This document shows positions 10,628-22,139 of a stretch of 64,000 nucleotides of DNA, one piece after another. The position numbers were made by a program, and so were the translations under genes. Origin of the DNA: Adineta ricciae (Eukaryota > Rotifera > Eurotatoria > Adinetida > Adinetidae); contig CAJNOJ010000193.1 in assembly GCA_905250025.1 (NCBI GenBank), positions 62,001-126,000 on the forward strand, written 5' to 3'. The number at the start of each line of letters is the position of its first letter. Positions within the stretch are counted from its first letter, which is position 1. The notes beneath the pieces are model-generated. The model saw nothing but the letters and a program-made list of their open reading frames with translations. It did no database searches and was not told the DNA's origin.

Positions 10628-11912
10628 GATCTGGTGGTATACGCAGGACTTCTTCCTTTATTCAATGCTCAATCAAGCTTTACGTACGATGGATATTGAT
10701 CAGATCATGAAGTTAGGCTTCTTCGTCAAGGACCTCCATTTGAATATAGTAAAATTATACTCTCAACAAAATGATGGAGCTCGGCGCATCTTGCCTTTTA
10801 CTGTCTATCGCGGTCAAGGTCTTTCTCCTGCAGATTTTAGTCAACTAATGAAAACAAGAGGTGGATTAATGTCGTTCAACAATTTTTTGTCGACAAGTCT
10901 TGATCAGGCAATATCATTCGCTTTTGCTGAAAGCAATCACTATAATCCTGATTTAATAGGTATTCTATTTCAAATACTTGTCGATCCATCAATCTCGTCC
11001 ACTCCATTTGCCAGCATCGATGAGAGTAGTCAACATAGAGTTGAAAAAGAAATTCTTTTTACTATGCATACCGTATTTCGCGTTGGGGATGTACAACGAA
11101 TTCATGAGAATAATCGACTCTGGAAGGTGGAATTGATACTAACCAGCGATACAGATTCGCAGCTTGAAACGTTGACGGAATGCATGCGAAAACAAACCCA
11201 TTCTTTGTACACCGGGTGGCACAGACTTGGTAAACTTCTCCTTAAATTGTCTGATTATGTTGCAGCCGAAAAACTATATGAAACATTGCTCGAGCGCGCA
11301 TCAGATGATCGTGATGAATTATATATCCACAGTCGTCGTGGACAAATCAGAGAAGCACAAGGGAGATATGACGATGCATTAACATGTTATCAGAAATCGC
11401 TTCAAATCGCGAAGAAAAATTCTGAGTATCATTTTGAGTTATCTTCTATTTATAATGATATTGGTATATTGTATCTAAAGATGAAGAAAAACTCGTACGC
11501 ACTGATAACTTTCAAGAAAGCACTTGAGTTTGCCCAGAAAATCTATTCTCTAAATCATCTCACATTGGCTAGTTATTACAATAATATTGCTTGTGCGTAT
11601 CAACAAATGGGTAGAGATCGAGATGCAATGCCATGGTATAAAATGGCACTTGAAATTCAAGAAAAAGAACTCCCGCCAAATCATCCCGATCTGGCTCTTA
11701 CGTATAATAACATCAGTAGACTGAATGCTTCTGTGGGTAACTACACTGTAGCTCTTTTCTATGCTGAAAAAGCGCTCGCCATAAATGTAAAAGTACTTCC
11801 TCCGCATCATGATCTTCTCTATCTGTCTTACGAGAGAATGGGTTCCATATACGAACGCCGTGGCGAAGATGCAAAAGCGCTGTTATTCTATCAGAAAGCC
11901 ATTGAGATATGC
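10628..11912 (+). CDS. Partial copy of the ART-TPR gene at 4949
   Basis: It matches 5572-6856 over its full length: both are 1285 bp, with a couple of dozen substitutions and no length change. It covers the ART domain with all catalytic positions kept (VYRGQG, FLSTSLD, VEKEI) and the first TPRs. It starts and ends inside codons at N characters, so neither end is a natural gene end. Most likely an allelic or homeologous contig of the first ART-TPR gene placed here by scaffolding; a real truncated duplication is the alternative. The frame is undamaged throughout. Confidence 0.8.
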
Positions 11913-11913
11913 N
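11913..11913. other. Single-N join between two opposite-strand ART-TPR fragments
   Basis: The plus-strand ART-TPR fragment stops mid-TPR and a minus-strand ART-TPR gene begins mid-ART domain on the other side. This is a contig join by appearance. Confidence 0.8.
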
Positions 11914-13169
11914 TACAGCTTCTTCACATCGATACCTTTTGATCCTTGTTCGGAAGCGATCTGTTGATGCAGGTGACGAATGTATACGCGTAAAGTATAC
12001 AATGTATCATAGTCATGAGTACGAAGAGCTTTGTTCAGCATGCGATAAAGGAATGAATCTCGAGTATACCAATAGATAGACGTGTCCGCTGAGTATGTCG
12101 TTTTGAGATCTTTGAGGTTCGATAGTTCGTTGTTATTTCCATGATATCGTGTCTGGCAAAAGTCATACATATCTTGCATATCTTCATCTGTTACTGATAG
12201 AACAATGTCTCGAAACAACTGATCGTACATAAACGACGCTTCTTGTTGACTAGCGTCGGATCCATTCTTTGACTTCGATCGTTCCATCATTTCAAAACCT
12301 AACAGCGTACGATCGAGCCTTGTTACGTCTTTGCTTAGCTGTTCACACAACGCATGTATAGTAGTGTAAATACCAGTGATTTCTTGATATTCACTAAACC
12401 AAGATTCTTGAACTTTCCCAGGAGAATAGACATAGATCGATTCAAGTTGTTTTTCATCATGAATACTTGAAACGAAATCCTCTTCGACTGCACCCGAGAC
12501 GATCACAAAGATCTTCACGTCTTTGACATTTGACATGAATTCATGACATGTCTTAGGATCCAAAAATATTTTCACACAATTAACCACCTGTTGAAGTTGA
12601 CGTTTTGATTCTTCACCACTTTTACCCTTACCACCGTTGGATTGATCCAACCACACAAGAACATAATTCTCAACGTTGTCTACCTGCGGCATCGGCTTTT
12701 CAGGTACGGATAATGTTAGTTTTGGTTTTTCAGATTTAGGTATGGGTAGCACATATACTTTGTAACCTGTAGAAACAGACAATATATTGTAGCCGAACTC
12801 TTTTCATGAAAAATCGGTTGGATTGATGAGATCGTTTGTATACAAACCTATGTTTTTCCGAAGAAGTCGTTGAGATGGCGGTAGTTTGCTGTCAAACCTG
12901 CCATCGTTCGTGAATAGTTGCCAGTCAGTTTTCGGTTGAAGTGGTGCGGAGAAAGCTCTCTGTCGATTCATACAAACGTTTTTTTCGATAGCAAATAGTG
13001 AATGAAGCAGTTGTTGCCTTATTAATAATGCTTTTACATCAACTTTTTCCAACATTCCAAATTGATTCGCAAAAGTGTTGTTTTCATTTTTCGGGGAAAA
13101 AACCGAGCGTGTTATGTTACGAATTTTTGCAATAACAAAACGATTTGCTCTTATGTTTCGCAAAATCAT
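11914..13169 (-). CDS. 5' part of a second copy of the minus-strand ART-TPR gene
   Basis: Two exons, 13169-12848 and 12766-11914, joined in phase by an 81-bp intron. The ATG at 13169 opens an N-terminal extension rich in Arg/Lys and free of Asp/Glu for its first 27 residues (MILRNIRANRFVIAKIRN...), followed by LLHSLFAIEKNVCMNRQRAF and then the conserved N-terminal domain. The copy ends at the N just before the YRGQ motif, so the ART catalytic part and TPRs are absent here. It is aligned base for base with 8612-9869 apart from a 2-bp difference near 9852. The extension could be a mitochondrial presequence, but ATG 12969 is an alternative start that would drop it. Confidence 0.75.
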
Positions 13170-13543
13170 CTGTTTGCCTTTACAACTCTTTTTCAGTTAC
13201 TACCGTTCTTTTACTTCCTGTGAGTAGTGAAAATATGCATGACTCAGAGTAAACAAAGCCACATTTGACAAAGTTTCAAGTTAATGTACTCGTAGCACAT
13301 TGTAACTGATGCTATCATCAGAAGACAATCGACTTTCTTCCTTTATGTAGAACATCTCTCGTAAGACTGCGCTTCCCGCAAGCGTACACTTAGAAGCCGA
13401 ATAGCTTAGATGATATAGTTGTCGAACAACGATAAAATTATAGTGATTAAACAAATACTGCACTTTTTCGCCTGGTTAGAAAGAAAATCTATATTAGAAC
13501 CCAGAAAAATCAGACAATATTATGAATATCAGCCGCAGTTGTA
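13170..13543. other. Spacer, no gene
   Basis: Copy of 9870-10228. Nothing recognised. Confidence 0.5.
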
Positions 13544-16318
13544 TCAGTTCTGCTCAATCGAGAATCTTTGTACACGATTGTTCTCGTGGTCAGTGACGTA
13601 CAAATTACCATTTCCATCAAAACATAAACCTGTTGGATAACGAAACTGGTCTGAACTATTTCCGAAACCCTTATCTCCAACGATGACACTTCCCTCTGCT
13701 ACTCCTGCTTCAAATCGCATTATTCGTTGATTTCCATGATCAGCAACATAAATCGTACCATTCTGATCAACAATCACTTGCCGAGGATTATTCAGTTGTG
13801 TCAAATTTGTACCATTGCCATGGCCACCAGCTACGACTATTCCTTCTTTCGCCCCTTTGGCCCATTTGACGATGCGATGATTGAAACTATCTGAGATATA
13901 GATCGATTGTTGTCGGTCAATAAATATGCCTGTTGGGCTGTTGAGCTGGTTGAGTTTGTCACCTGACCCATACCCACCGGCTACAATCATCCCGTCCAAT
14001 TTGCCCAGCCGATATTGTCTCACTAAGTTTCGGATACCATCTGACACGTAAAGAAATCTTTGGGCATCTAAAGCTAGCCCACGACAATATATCTTGTCCA
14101 CAATTCTTTCTCCACTCTTCCCATTTATGCGCGGCCATTGCATAACACGCCGATTGTGCGAGTCACAAATGATAAGCGTATCTGTTTCCTTATCAATAAG
14201 CAAGTCCATAGGACGATTCAACTGATCAAATCGATTGCCTCGTCCTCTCCCACCGGCGACCACTTGGCCATGTGTTGCGTTGCTTCGAAACATCAAAACT
14301 CTATGATTGTTATAATCAGCTATGTAGAGGTGCTGAAGATCATCAAAACAAAGGCCATAAGGTCCCGATAATTGATTCGTATTTGATCCCGATTCATTCC
14401 CACCAGCAATCGTTTTCCCATGCCCCTCCCATCTCGCATTATAAGCAATATTAGGTAACGGTACTAAAATACAACAGAAAATCTAATATAAGTACTTCAC
14501 ACGAAAACTAGTCACTTTCAATTGTTTCCTATTAGAGCATCTACGTTACATACTTTGCCAATCTTCAAGCTCATTATCATAATCCATGTATGCTTCAACC
14601 GCATCACACCATCTTTTCTCCATCTCACCACCATTACCATCATCACCAACTATTACTCCACTAAAAATCACACTTACTTTCACCGTTTCCATTTCATCAT
14701 CCAACGACAAACTCACACTTGTACCATTCCAATCTAAACACAAATTACATTCGAACTATCTCCATTCTCGCCACTCATTCCACTTACGCAACACTTGTTC
14801 ATCAACTACACGTCCTTCTCCAGTCAATCCTCTCACTTCAATCCACACGCCAACACTCACATTCCCATTCAACACTAATCGCTTCTCTCTTTTTTCTGCC
14901 GTCTCATTCCGTATCTTTGACAAAACAATGTTTTGTATCATCACACCCGTACTGTTCGATGGTTGTAAAGCAAAGTAACAGTGATTCTCATGTGTATTCC
15001 ACCTTACAATGCTGATGTTTCCACTTTCTAGTGTCCAGTGATCAGTCAACGAGCCGTGACACTTGGCTCTGCCATCACTAATCAGATTTACATCATGCAG
15101 AAGTGTTCCATTAGAAAATCGAGCATCGTGAACCGTCAGAGCCTGCGTCAACATGTCTATTGTTGCATCACTACCCATGAAGTCACTTTTGTGAAGATTG
15201 GTGAGAGTGAAGTTCACATCGAAAAGATCTGCTCTGACAAACATGGCAGCCTTTGCATTAGCAAACGATAAGTCACAGGATGACAGAATGGCTTGTAGGA
15301 AATGAGCTCCGATACATTGAGCTCGCTGAAACGTAGTGTTTGATAGGTTTGCATTGGCAAAATTAGTTGCAGTCAAGATGGTGGATGAGAACGACAAATT
15401 CGTGGTCTGAGTTGCTGAAAAGTCTGCTTTACGTATATTGGCTAGTGAGTAGGTGAGATGATGAAGTACGGCGGATGAAAATGTGACTTCTACCATCGAA
15501 GAATTCGAGAAACTAATATGGCTTAAAGAAGTAAATGAAAAGTTAGCCACCCGTAATCTAGTGGACACAAATTGAACATTTTCCATTTCACTATAGCTGA
15601 AGTTCACATTGCGTAGTGTTGCATATGAAAATGTCACATTCACAAGCCGAGCAAATGAGAAGTCACTTCCATCCATTACTGCATGTGAAAAGTCGACGTT
15701 TTCGAAACGAGTATCAGAGAAATTTGTGTTTGTCATGCGAACATTCGTGAACGTGACATTATTGAAAATGACACCGGTAAGTGATAGTTGGTCAAGAGTT
15801 TTTCGGTGCATAGCAAACTGACTGAAGTTGATGTGAGAAAGTTCAGCTGTTGAAAGATCTAGTGCTGCATGTTGATGTACTGTGGAGAGCTGATTGGCTT
15901 CGTAGAGAAAGAAAATGATGCGAGCGATTCGATGAGTTTCGAGATGGCGAAGCACATTCAAAGTCTTGGCACGTATAAGAGAAGCAATCGTTACAGTCGG
16001 TGCGAGAGTACTGTTTGTTTCAATTAAGAAATGACCAATGTCATTGATATAAGTCTCAAAAATGTCGTTTTGGTACTGCTTATCAGCTAGTTCTTTCTCT
16101 AATTGCACCTGTTCGAAACCGATCTTTTGATCTTCGGCGCGTTGTTTTCTGGTGATGCTCTGTTGCTGGACAGTAATTACAATGGTGAAAATAGCGAGAA
16201 CAATAGGTAACATGAAAGAAGAAATGCAGTTCGAGAAATGATCAAATGCTACACGACGATAACGGGTATTGCGTGTTCGTATGATTCCGGTTCTTATGGT
16301 TTGATTTCTGTTTACCAT
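13544..16318 (-). CDS. Membrane-anchored pentapeptide-repeat protein with C-terminal NHL propeller (complete)
   Basis: Three exons: 16318-14788, 14733-14554, 14463-13544. The first encodes a short basic tail, one membrane segment (SFMLPIVLAIFTIVITV, about residues 34-50), a helical linker (QQQSITRKQRAEDQK) and a long run of pentapeptide repeats (NFSDTRFENVDFSHAVMDGS pattern, F or L every fifth residue) with many N-x-S/T sites. This fits a type II protein with an extracellular right-handed solenoid. A 54-bp intron (GTAAGT..TTTAG) contains the TAG seen when reading straight on. A second, 90-bp intron (GTATGT..TTTTAG) joins in phase to the NHL exon (IPLPNIAYNARWEGHGKTIA, then blades such as LYIADYNNHRVLMF). 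I infer a single fused protein of about 880 residues. Ligand and function unknown. Confidence 0.75.
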
Positions 16319-17129
16319 GTATTGTTGACGGCGCTTAGAAAAGGAAGAGAAAGTATGACTATTCCGGAGAAAAAAAGAGCAGATATTCTTTCGCGTGAAC
16401 CGAACTATAGGGTAGAAGGGCGAAGATAAGGAAAGGCTTTAGAAGTCGTATCGTTTGTGCAGACTAAAACGTGCTGATCTATCACATTTTGAGATAGTTC
16501 TACAAGGATCTATTTGTTTGTGTGCTAGCTGTACAATTTATTCATCAAATGTCAAATGAGCACATTATACACTAGCATCGTGAATTTGGTATGACTTTCG
16601 CACAAAAGACACAATTCATTAGTTTGATAGCAGTAAGTCGAACAATACGTGGGGGATGTGATATCGAGAAGAAATGGAAAGAATGAAATTATTTCTGTTA
16701 AAGAAGATTTACTTTTTGAAATAAACCCGTAAAGGGTGACATTGCTACCTCTTTATGATGATTTTAACGTAGTACCTAAAAAAATAACGGAGCTACAGTA
16801 GCAAACGTGGTAAAGAAAAACTTCTTCACTCACCAGCCAATGACGTGCCGTCTTCATACAGATCAAATAGTAAATTTCAACAGTGATTGTACTCTGCAAT
16901 GATGAACGATATATTAAAATGAGTTTACTACAAAGAAAGCGGATGAAAAGCTTTTAATAAAGATGATACATTTTGCTCGAACTCCTAAATGACGTAAACA
17001 GTTATCGAAAATAAAACCAAAATATTGTACACATTTAAAAAAAAAACTTCCAAGCAATCTTTAATACGAAGAGTATAGATTATACATGTACAGTCGCAAT
17101 GTTCTGATACAATCCGTGCGTCAAAAGTG
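16319..17129. other. Spacer between two pentapeptide-NHL genes
   Basis: AT-rich, no gene supported. It probably contains the promoter of the gene at 13544-16318. Confidence 0.45.
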
Positions 17130-18506
17130 TCAATTTAAATAAATCCGAAATCTTTGCACACGATTGTTATCATGGTCAACTACATACAAATTTCCATCTC
17201 CATCAAAACATAAACCTGTTGGATAACGAAACTGGTCTGACTTATTTCCGACACCCTTATCTCCAACGATGACACTTCCCTCTGCTACTCCTGCTTCAAA
17301 TCGCATTATTCGTTGATTTTCGTGATCAGCAACATAGATCGTACCATTCTGATCAACAATCACTTGCCGAGGATTATTCAGTTGTGCCAAATTTGCACCA
17401 TTGCCATGGCCACCAGCTACGACTATTCCTTCTTTCGCCCCTTTGGTCCATTTGACGATGCGATGATTGAAACTATCTGAGATATAGATCGATTGTTGTC
17501 GGTCAATAAATATGTCTGTTGGGCTGTTCAGCTGGTTGAGCTTGTCACCTGGCCCATACCCACCTGCTACGACCGTACCATTTGAAGTTTCCAACCGGTA
17601 TCGCTTCACAACATTGTTATCGTTATCGATAATGTACAGATACCTGTAATCGTCCAAAGCCAATGCCCAACATTGAATGTTAACGACGATTTTTTCTCCA
17701 TATGAGCCACTTACACGAGGCCATTGCATAATGCGATGATTGCCCGAGTCACAGATCAATAGACTGTCTGTATATGAATCTATGATTACATTACGTGGAA
17801 GGTATAACCGGTAATTTTCATTTCCCGGTTTACCATCACCAGCTACTATCTGTCCACTAATTGCATTAAGATCCCACTTGACAATACGATGGTGTTCATA
17901 ATCAGCGATATAAAGAATGGTCTGATTATAAATATAGATACCAATTGGATGATCAAGTTGATCCACTGAATCACCTGCTTGCATAAACTTGGACACTGTT
18001 TCTCCATGTATATCCCATTTACTATTGGGCGGAATTATTGGAAGATCTAAATATGAAAAAAGCAAAACTAACATCTACACTGATTCATCCATGCAGTTCA
18101 ATTCCCTTATGATCATCTATTGTACTTTAACATCTTATTATATTTGAAAAATACAGAGAACGTGTTGACCTTTACAACATTCCCTTCCTTTACTTTTTTC
18201 TGTACTGCCCATATTATCCGGTATGACCTTATGACGTGTTACAGTACTTTCAGATCACATTTATCCAACGTTTACGCAGTAAATACCTTTTCGTTTTCAT
18301 TCACAAAACTACTACATGCTGACTATAACCTAACTATGATTGTATACCTCGTAAATCATCAGGATCATTATCATAATCCATGTACGCTTCAACCGCATCA
18401 CACCATCTTTTCTCCATCTCACCACCATTACCATCATCACCAACTATTACTCCACTAAAAATCACACTTACTTTCACCGTTTCCATTTCATCATCCAACG
18501 ACAAAC
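17130..18506 (-). CDS. Second pentapeptide-NHL gene, 3' part (cut by gap)
   Basis: The NHL exon 18046-17130 encodes about six NHL blades (ILYIADYEHHRIVKW, SLLICDSGNHRIMQW, YLYIIDNDNNVVKRY, SIYISDSFNHRIVKW, TIYVADHENQRIMRF, NLYVVDHDNNRVQRF) and stops at 17130 shortly after the last. Upstream, exon 18506-18348 encodes the conserved acidic linker (LSLDDEMETVKV, EAYMDYDNDPDDL) found at the end of the pentapeptide region in the sister gene. Donor (gag/gtatac) and acceptor (catatttag/a) leave matching phases across a 301-bp intron, giving DDL-R-D-LPIIPP. The pentapeptide part should lie in the 100-N gap. The N-terminal blade differs from that of the 13544 gene, while the last three blades are almost identical, suggesting partial gene conversion. 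Confidence 0.75.
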
Positions 18507-18606
18507 NNNNNNNNNNNNNNNNNNNNNNNNNNNNNNNNNNNNNNNNNNNNNNNNNNNNNNNNNNNNNNNNNNNNNNNNNNNNNNNNNNNNNNNNNNNNNN
18601 NNNNNN
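18507..18606. other. 100-N scaffold gap
   Basis: Exactly 100 N, the conventional size for a gap of unknown length. It lies within the pentapeptide-NHL array; on the left is the linker exon of one gene and on the right the start of the NHL exon of the next, so at least one pentapeptide region and one NHL region are missing. Confidence 0.95.
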
Positions 18607-20592
18607 CTCCCACCATCCATCGTTTTCCCATTCCTCTCCCATCTCGCATTATAAGCAATATTAGGTAACGATACTAAAATACAGCAGAAAATCTAATATA
18701 AGCACTTCACACGAAAACTAGTCGATTTCAATTGTTTCCTATAAAAGCACGTAAGTTACATACTTTGCCAATCTTCAAGATCATTATCATAGTCCATGTA
18801 TGCTTCAACTGCATCACACCATCTTTCCTCCATCTCACCACCATTACCATCATCACCAATTATTACTCCACTAAAAATCACACTTACTTTCACACTTTCC
18901 ATCGCGTCATCCAATGACAAACTCACACTTGTATCATTCCAATCTAAACACAAATTACATTCGAACGATCACCATTCTCGCCACTCATTTCACTTACGCA
19001 ACACTTGTTCATCAACTACATGTCCTTCTTCAGTCAATCCTCTCACTTCAATCCACACGCCAACACTCGCATTCCCATCCAACCCTAATCGCTTCCCTCT
19101 TTTTCCTGTCGTCTCATTCCATATCTTTGACGAAACAATGTTTTGTATCATCACACCTGTACTGTTCGATGATTGTAAAGCAAAGTAACAGTGATTCTCA
19201 TGTGTATTCCACATTATAATGCTGATGTTTCCACTTTCTAGTGTCCAGTGATCAGTCAACGAGCCGTGACATCGGGCTCTGCCATCACTAATGAGATTTA
19301 CATCATGCAGAAGTGTTCCATTAGAGAATCGAGCATCGTGAACTGTCAGAGCCTGCTTCAACATGTCTATTGTTGCATTACTACCCATGAAGTCACTTTT
19401 GTGAAGATTGGTGAGAGTGAAGTTCACATCGAAAAGATCTGCTCTGACAAACATGACCGCCTTTGCATTAGCAACCGATAAGTCACAGGATGAAAGAATG
19501 GCTTGTACGAAATGAGCTCCGATGCATTGAGCTCGCTGAAAGGTGGTGTTTGATAGGTTTGCATTGGCAAAATTAGTCGCAGTCAAGATGGTAGATGAGA
19601 ACGACAAATTCGTGGCTAGAGTTGCTGAAAAGTCTGCTTTGCGTACATTGGCTAGTGAGTAGGTGAGATGATGAAGTACGGCGGATGAAAATGTGACTTC
19701 TACCATCGAAGAATTTGAGAAACTAATATGGCTTAAAGAAGTGAATGAAAAGTTAGTCATCCGTAGTCTAGTGGACACAAATTGAACATTTTCCATTTCA
19801 CTATAGCTGAAGTTCACATTGCGTAGTGTTGCATATGAAAATGTCACATTCACCAATCGAGCAAATGAGAAGTCACTTCCATCCATTACTGTATGTGAAA
19901 AGTCCACGTTTTCGAAACGAGTATCAGAGAAATTTGTGTTTGTCATGCGAACATTCGTGAACGTGACGTTATTGAAAATGACACCGGTAAGTGATAGTTG
20001 GTCAAGAGTTTTTCGGTGCATAGCAAAGTGACTGAAGTTGATGTGAGAAAGTTCAGCTGTTGAAAGATCTAGTGCTGCATGTTGATGTACTGTGGAGAGC
20101 TGATTGGCTTCGTAAAGAAAGAAAATGATGCGAGCGATTCGATGAGTTTCAAGATGGCGAAGCACATTCAAAGTCTTGGCTCGTATTAGAGAAGCAATGG
20201 TTGAACTCGATGTGAGATGTCCATGAGTAGCTTCCAACAAATCACCTGTGTCTTTGATATAAGCCTCGAAAATATCGTTTTGATATTTGTCATCGGCCAG
20301 GTGCCGCTCTAATTGTCGTTGTTGCATGGCAGTTTGTTTATCTTCACTTCGTTGTTGATTAGCGATGCTCTGTTGCTGGACAGTAACGACAATGGTGAAA
20401 ATAGCAAGAACAATGGGTACCAATAGAGAGAAGATGAATTTCAAGATGTGAACGAGTTTTCCATTGCGACAACTAGAGTTGTGAGATGAAAATTGATTCG
20501 ATCGTGTTTCACTACATAAGAAAAAAGATAATAATAAAATTAACAGGAATAATACTCAACCTCGGGGCATCTGATTCCGGTATTTCTTCCAT
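18607..20592 (-). CDS. Third pentapeptide-NHL gene, 5' part (cut by gap)
   Basis: Four exons visible: 20592-20561 (ATG, MEEIPESDAPR), 20511-18998, 18943-18764, and 18673-18607, where the gap cuts the NHL exon after about 22 codons (IAYNARWEG). The first intron (gttgag..atgtag) joins in phase to a basic tail, then the membrane segment LLVPIVLAIFTIVVTV, a Gln-rich helix (QQQSIANQQRSEDKQ), and pentapeptide repeats closely similar to those of the 14788-16318 exon. The 54-bp intron is conserved and holds two TGA codons, which explains the apparent early stop at 18990. The N-terminal tail differs from the first gene although the solenoid is nearly identical, so the two genes are recent paralogues with exchanged 5' ends. 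Confidence 0.75.
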
Positions 20593-22139
20593 TTATTTTC
20601 TAAAATGTGTTAACAAAATACAATATATCTGGTATTTATATTATTTTTGATATTGTTCAAATATTTTTCAATTAAACTGGAAAATCCATGACTTTTCAAT
20701 GCAGTCAAACACGTCAATGTGTTACAAACACTTAAGTGAGAACGACACTTTTTAATAAATTCTACAATCTGACGTTTCACCTAAGCGGATTATTTTTGAC
20801 AGACATAAAAAGTAATATTTATTAATTCTGGGCGAAAGTAGAAGTGCTAGTTTACTTAATATACGAGTTTATCACAGAACGTTTTTTTACTGAATGCGCC
20901 AACGATCACACATAACAGCTACAGCCGTATTGGAAAATAAGGATAAGGATGACTGTGAGTGTGACTCACCTAGAATTTGATCGAATGGTCACTCGATTTC
21001 ACTGTGTGTGAATTTTATCGGTACAATTAGGTATGGATAGACAGATACACCTCATTAATTGGAATATTATTGAAGGTTTCTATCATCTGTGTTGGTCAGA
21101 GAACTCACGAGATTGAAGGAATGATATTAACGGCAAAAAGTAAATATATAGCTTTCCCGTCTTTTCATTGGCTTGCTATTTGATGACAATACGTTTTATT
21201 CGGAGAGCATCTCAACAAATCACTTGCTAAGAAGCTCTACACATCTGTGTTCCATTGTTATCTTACGTACATTGATTTATATTTAGATGAAACATGCGTT
21301 AAGCCAGAAAGATCTAGCTCCAGCAGTATGAAATATCATTTCAAAAACATGCACAGTGTGAGACATAATGTCTACTATGCTTTTATTCTCTATTCTTTCC
21401 AAATCAACGGACCTTTTTTTATGGGTATAGAGAGGAGTTCAAATTTATGGATTAAATTTTGGCAGTTACTGCTATTGCGAACGATGTCTGTATAATAAAT
21501 TTTGTCATCTTTAGAAGTGGCCACGGTTCATTGTCGATTAAATCCTCCTTGTTATATTTTCCAACAAGAGTTTACAGTCAGCCAAGTCTAACTTTTATTT
21601 GATGCTAAACTTGAAAACCCAGTAAATATTAAAGTCACATTTAACGAAAAAAAAAACACGAGATGACAAATAACTAGACAGATAACGATTTTTAATTGCA
21701 GCCGAAACGCGTTCTCTTTTACCACTGTCGCGACTGAGGACAATATTTATCGTGTAATCATTTTTTGTATATGCCATTTATCTAAGTACAGAAAATAGTA
21801 TAAATGTCTATATCAAATATATTCAGCGTGATTCTTAAAAAAGAATCGAATGACTATCAATTTTTTCCTATATTGGATGTACAAGTAATTATCAATCTCT
21901 ATTGCATGCAAGAATCGATTTTTTGAATGCGTTTGAGTTTATAAAAAGTGACTGTCATCAATTTTTTTGCTATCCTGGATGTTTCCTATCGTGAGATTCC
22001 AGATTAGACAATAGACTTTTTTGTTTCATCGATTTTCGACTATGTTCAATATCAGAAATGAATTCATCGATCCACCTTCAATAAATTTGTTATTTTTTGA
22101 CGAAAATTCAATGCTTTTCTAAAAATCTTTTATTTTCCA
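20593..22139. other. Non-coding stretch, duplicated at 26560-28088
   Basis: No gene supported. The sequence is recognisably repeated downstream with many small indels, as expected for neutral DNA in two diverged copies. Confidence 0.5.

Larger units (their letters stand above)
11914..13926. repeat. Direct repeat unit 2 (partner of 8612-10626)
   Basis: Second copy of the block above; coding and spacer parts are equally similar. Confidence 0.8.

Noticed and set aside
14734..14787. In-frame stop codons at the end of the pentapeptide exons (TAG at 14756, TGA at 18990 and 18969) looked like parallel nonsense mutations or readthrough.
   Set aside because: They lie inside a 54-bp GTAAGT..TTTAG intron whose length is a multiple of three, so the downstream frame is preserved by chance. 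Splicing gives a clean in-phase junction in both genes.
18756..19219. Plus-strand His/Ser/Thr-rich frames opposite the pentapeptide genes (also 14522-15015).
   Set aside because: They are antisense to well-supported coding exons and owe their length to those exons' codon use.
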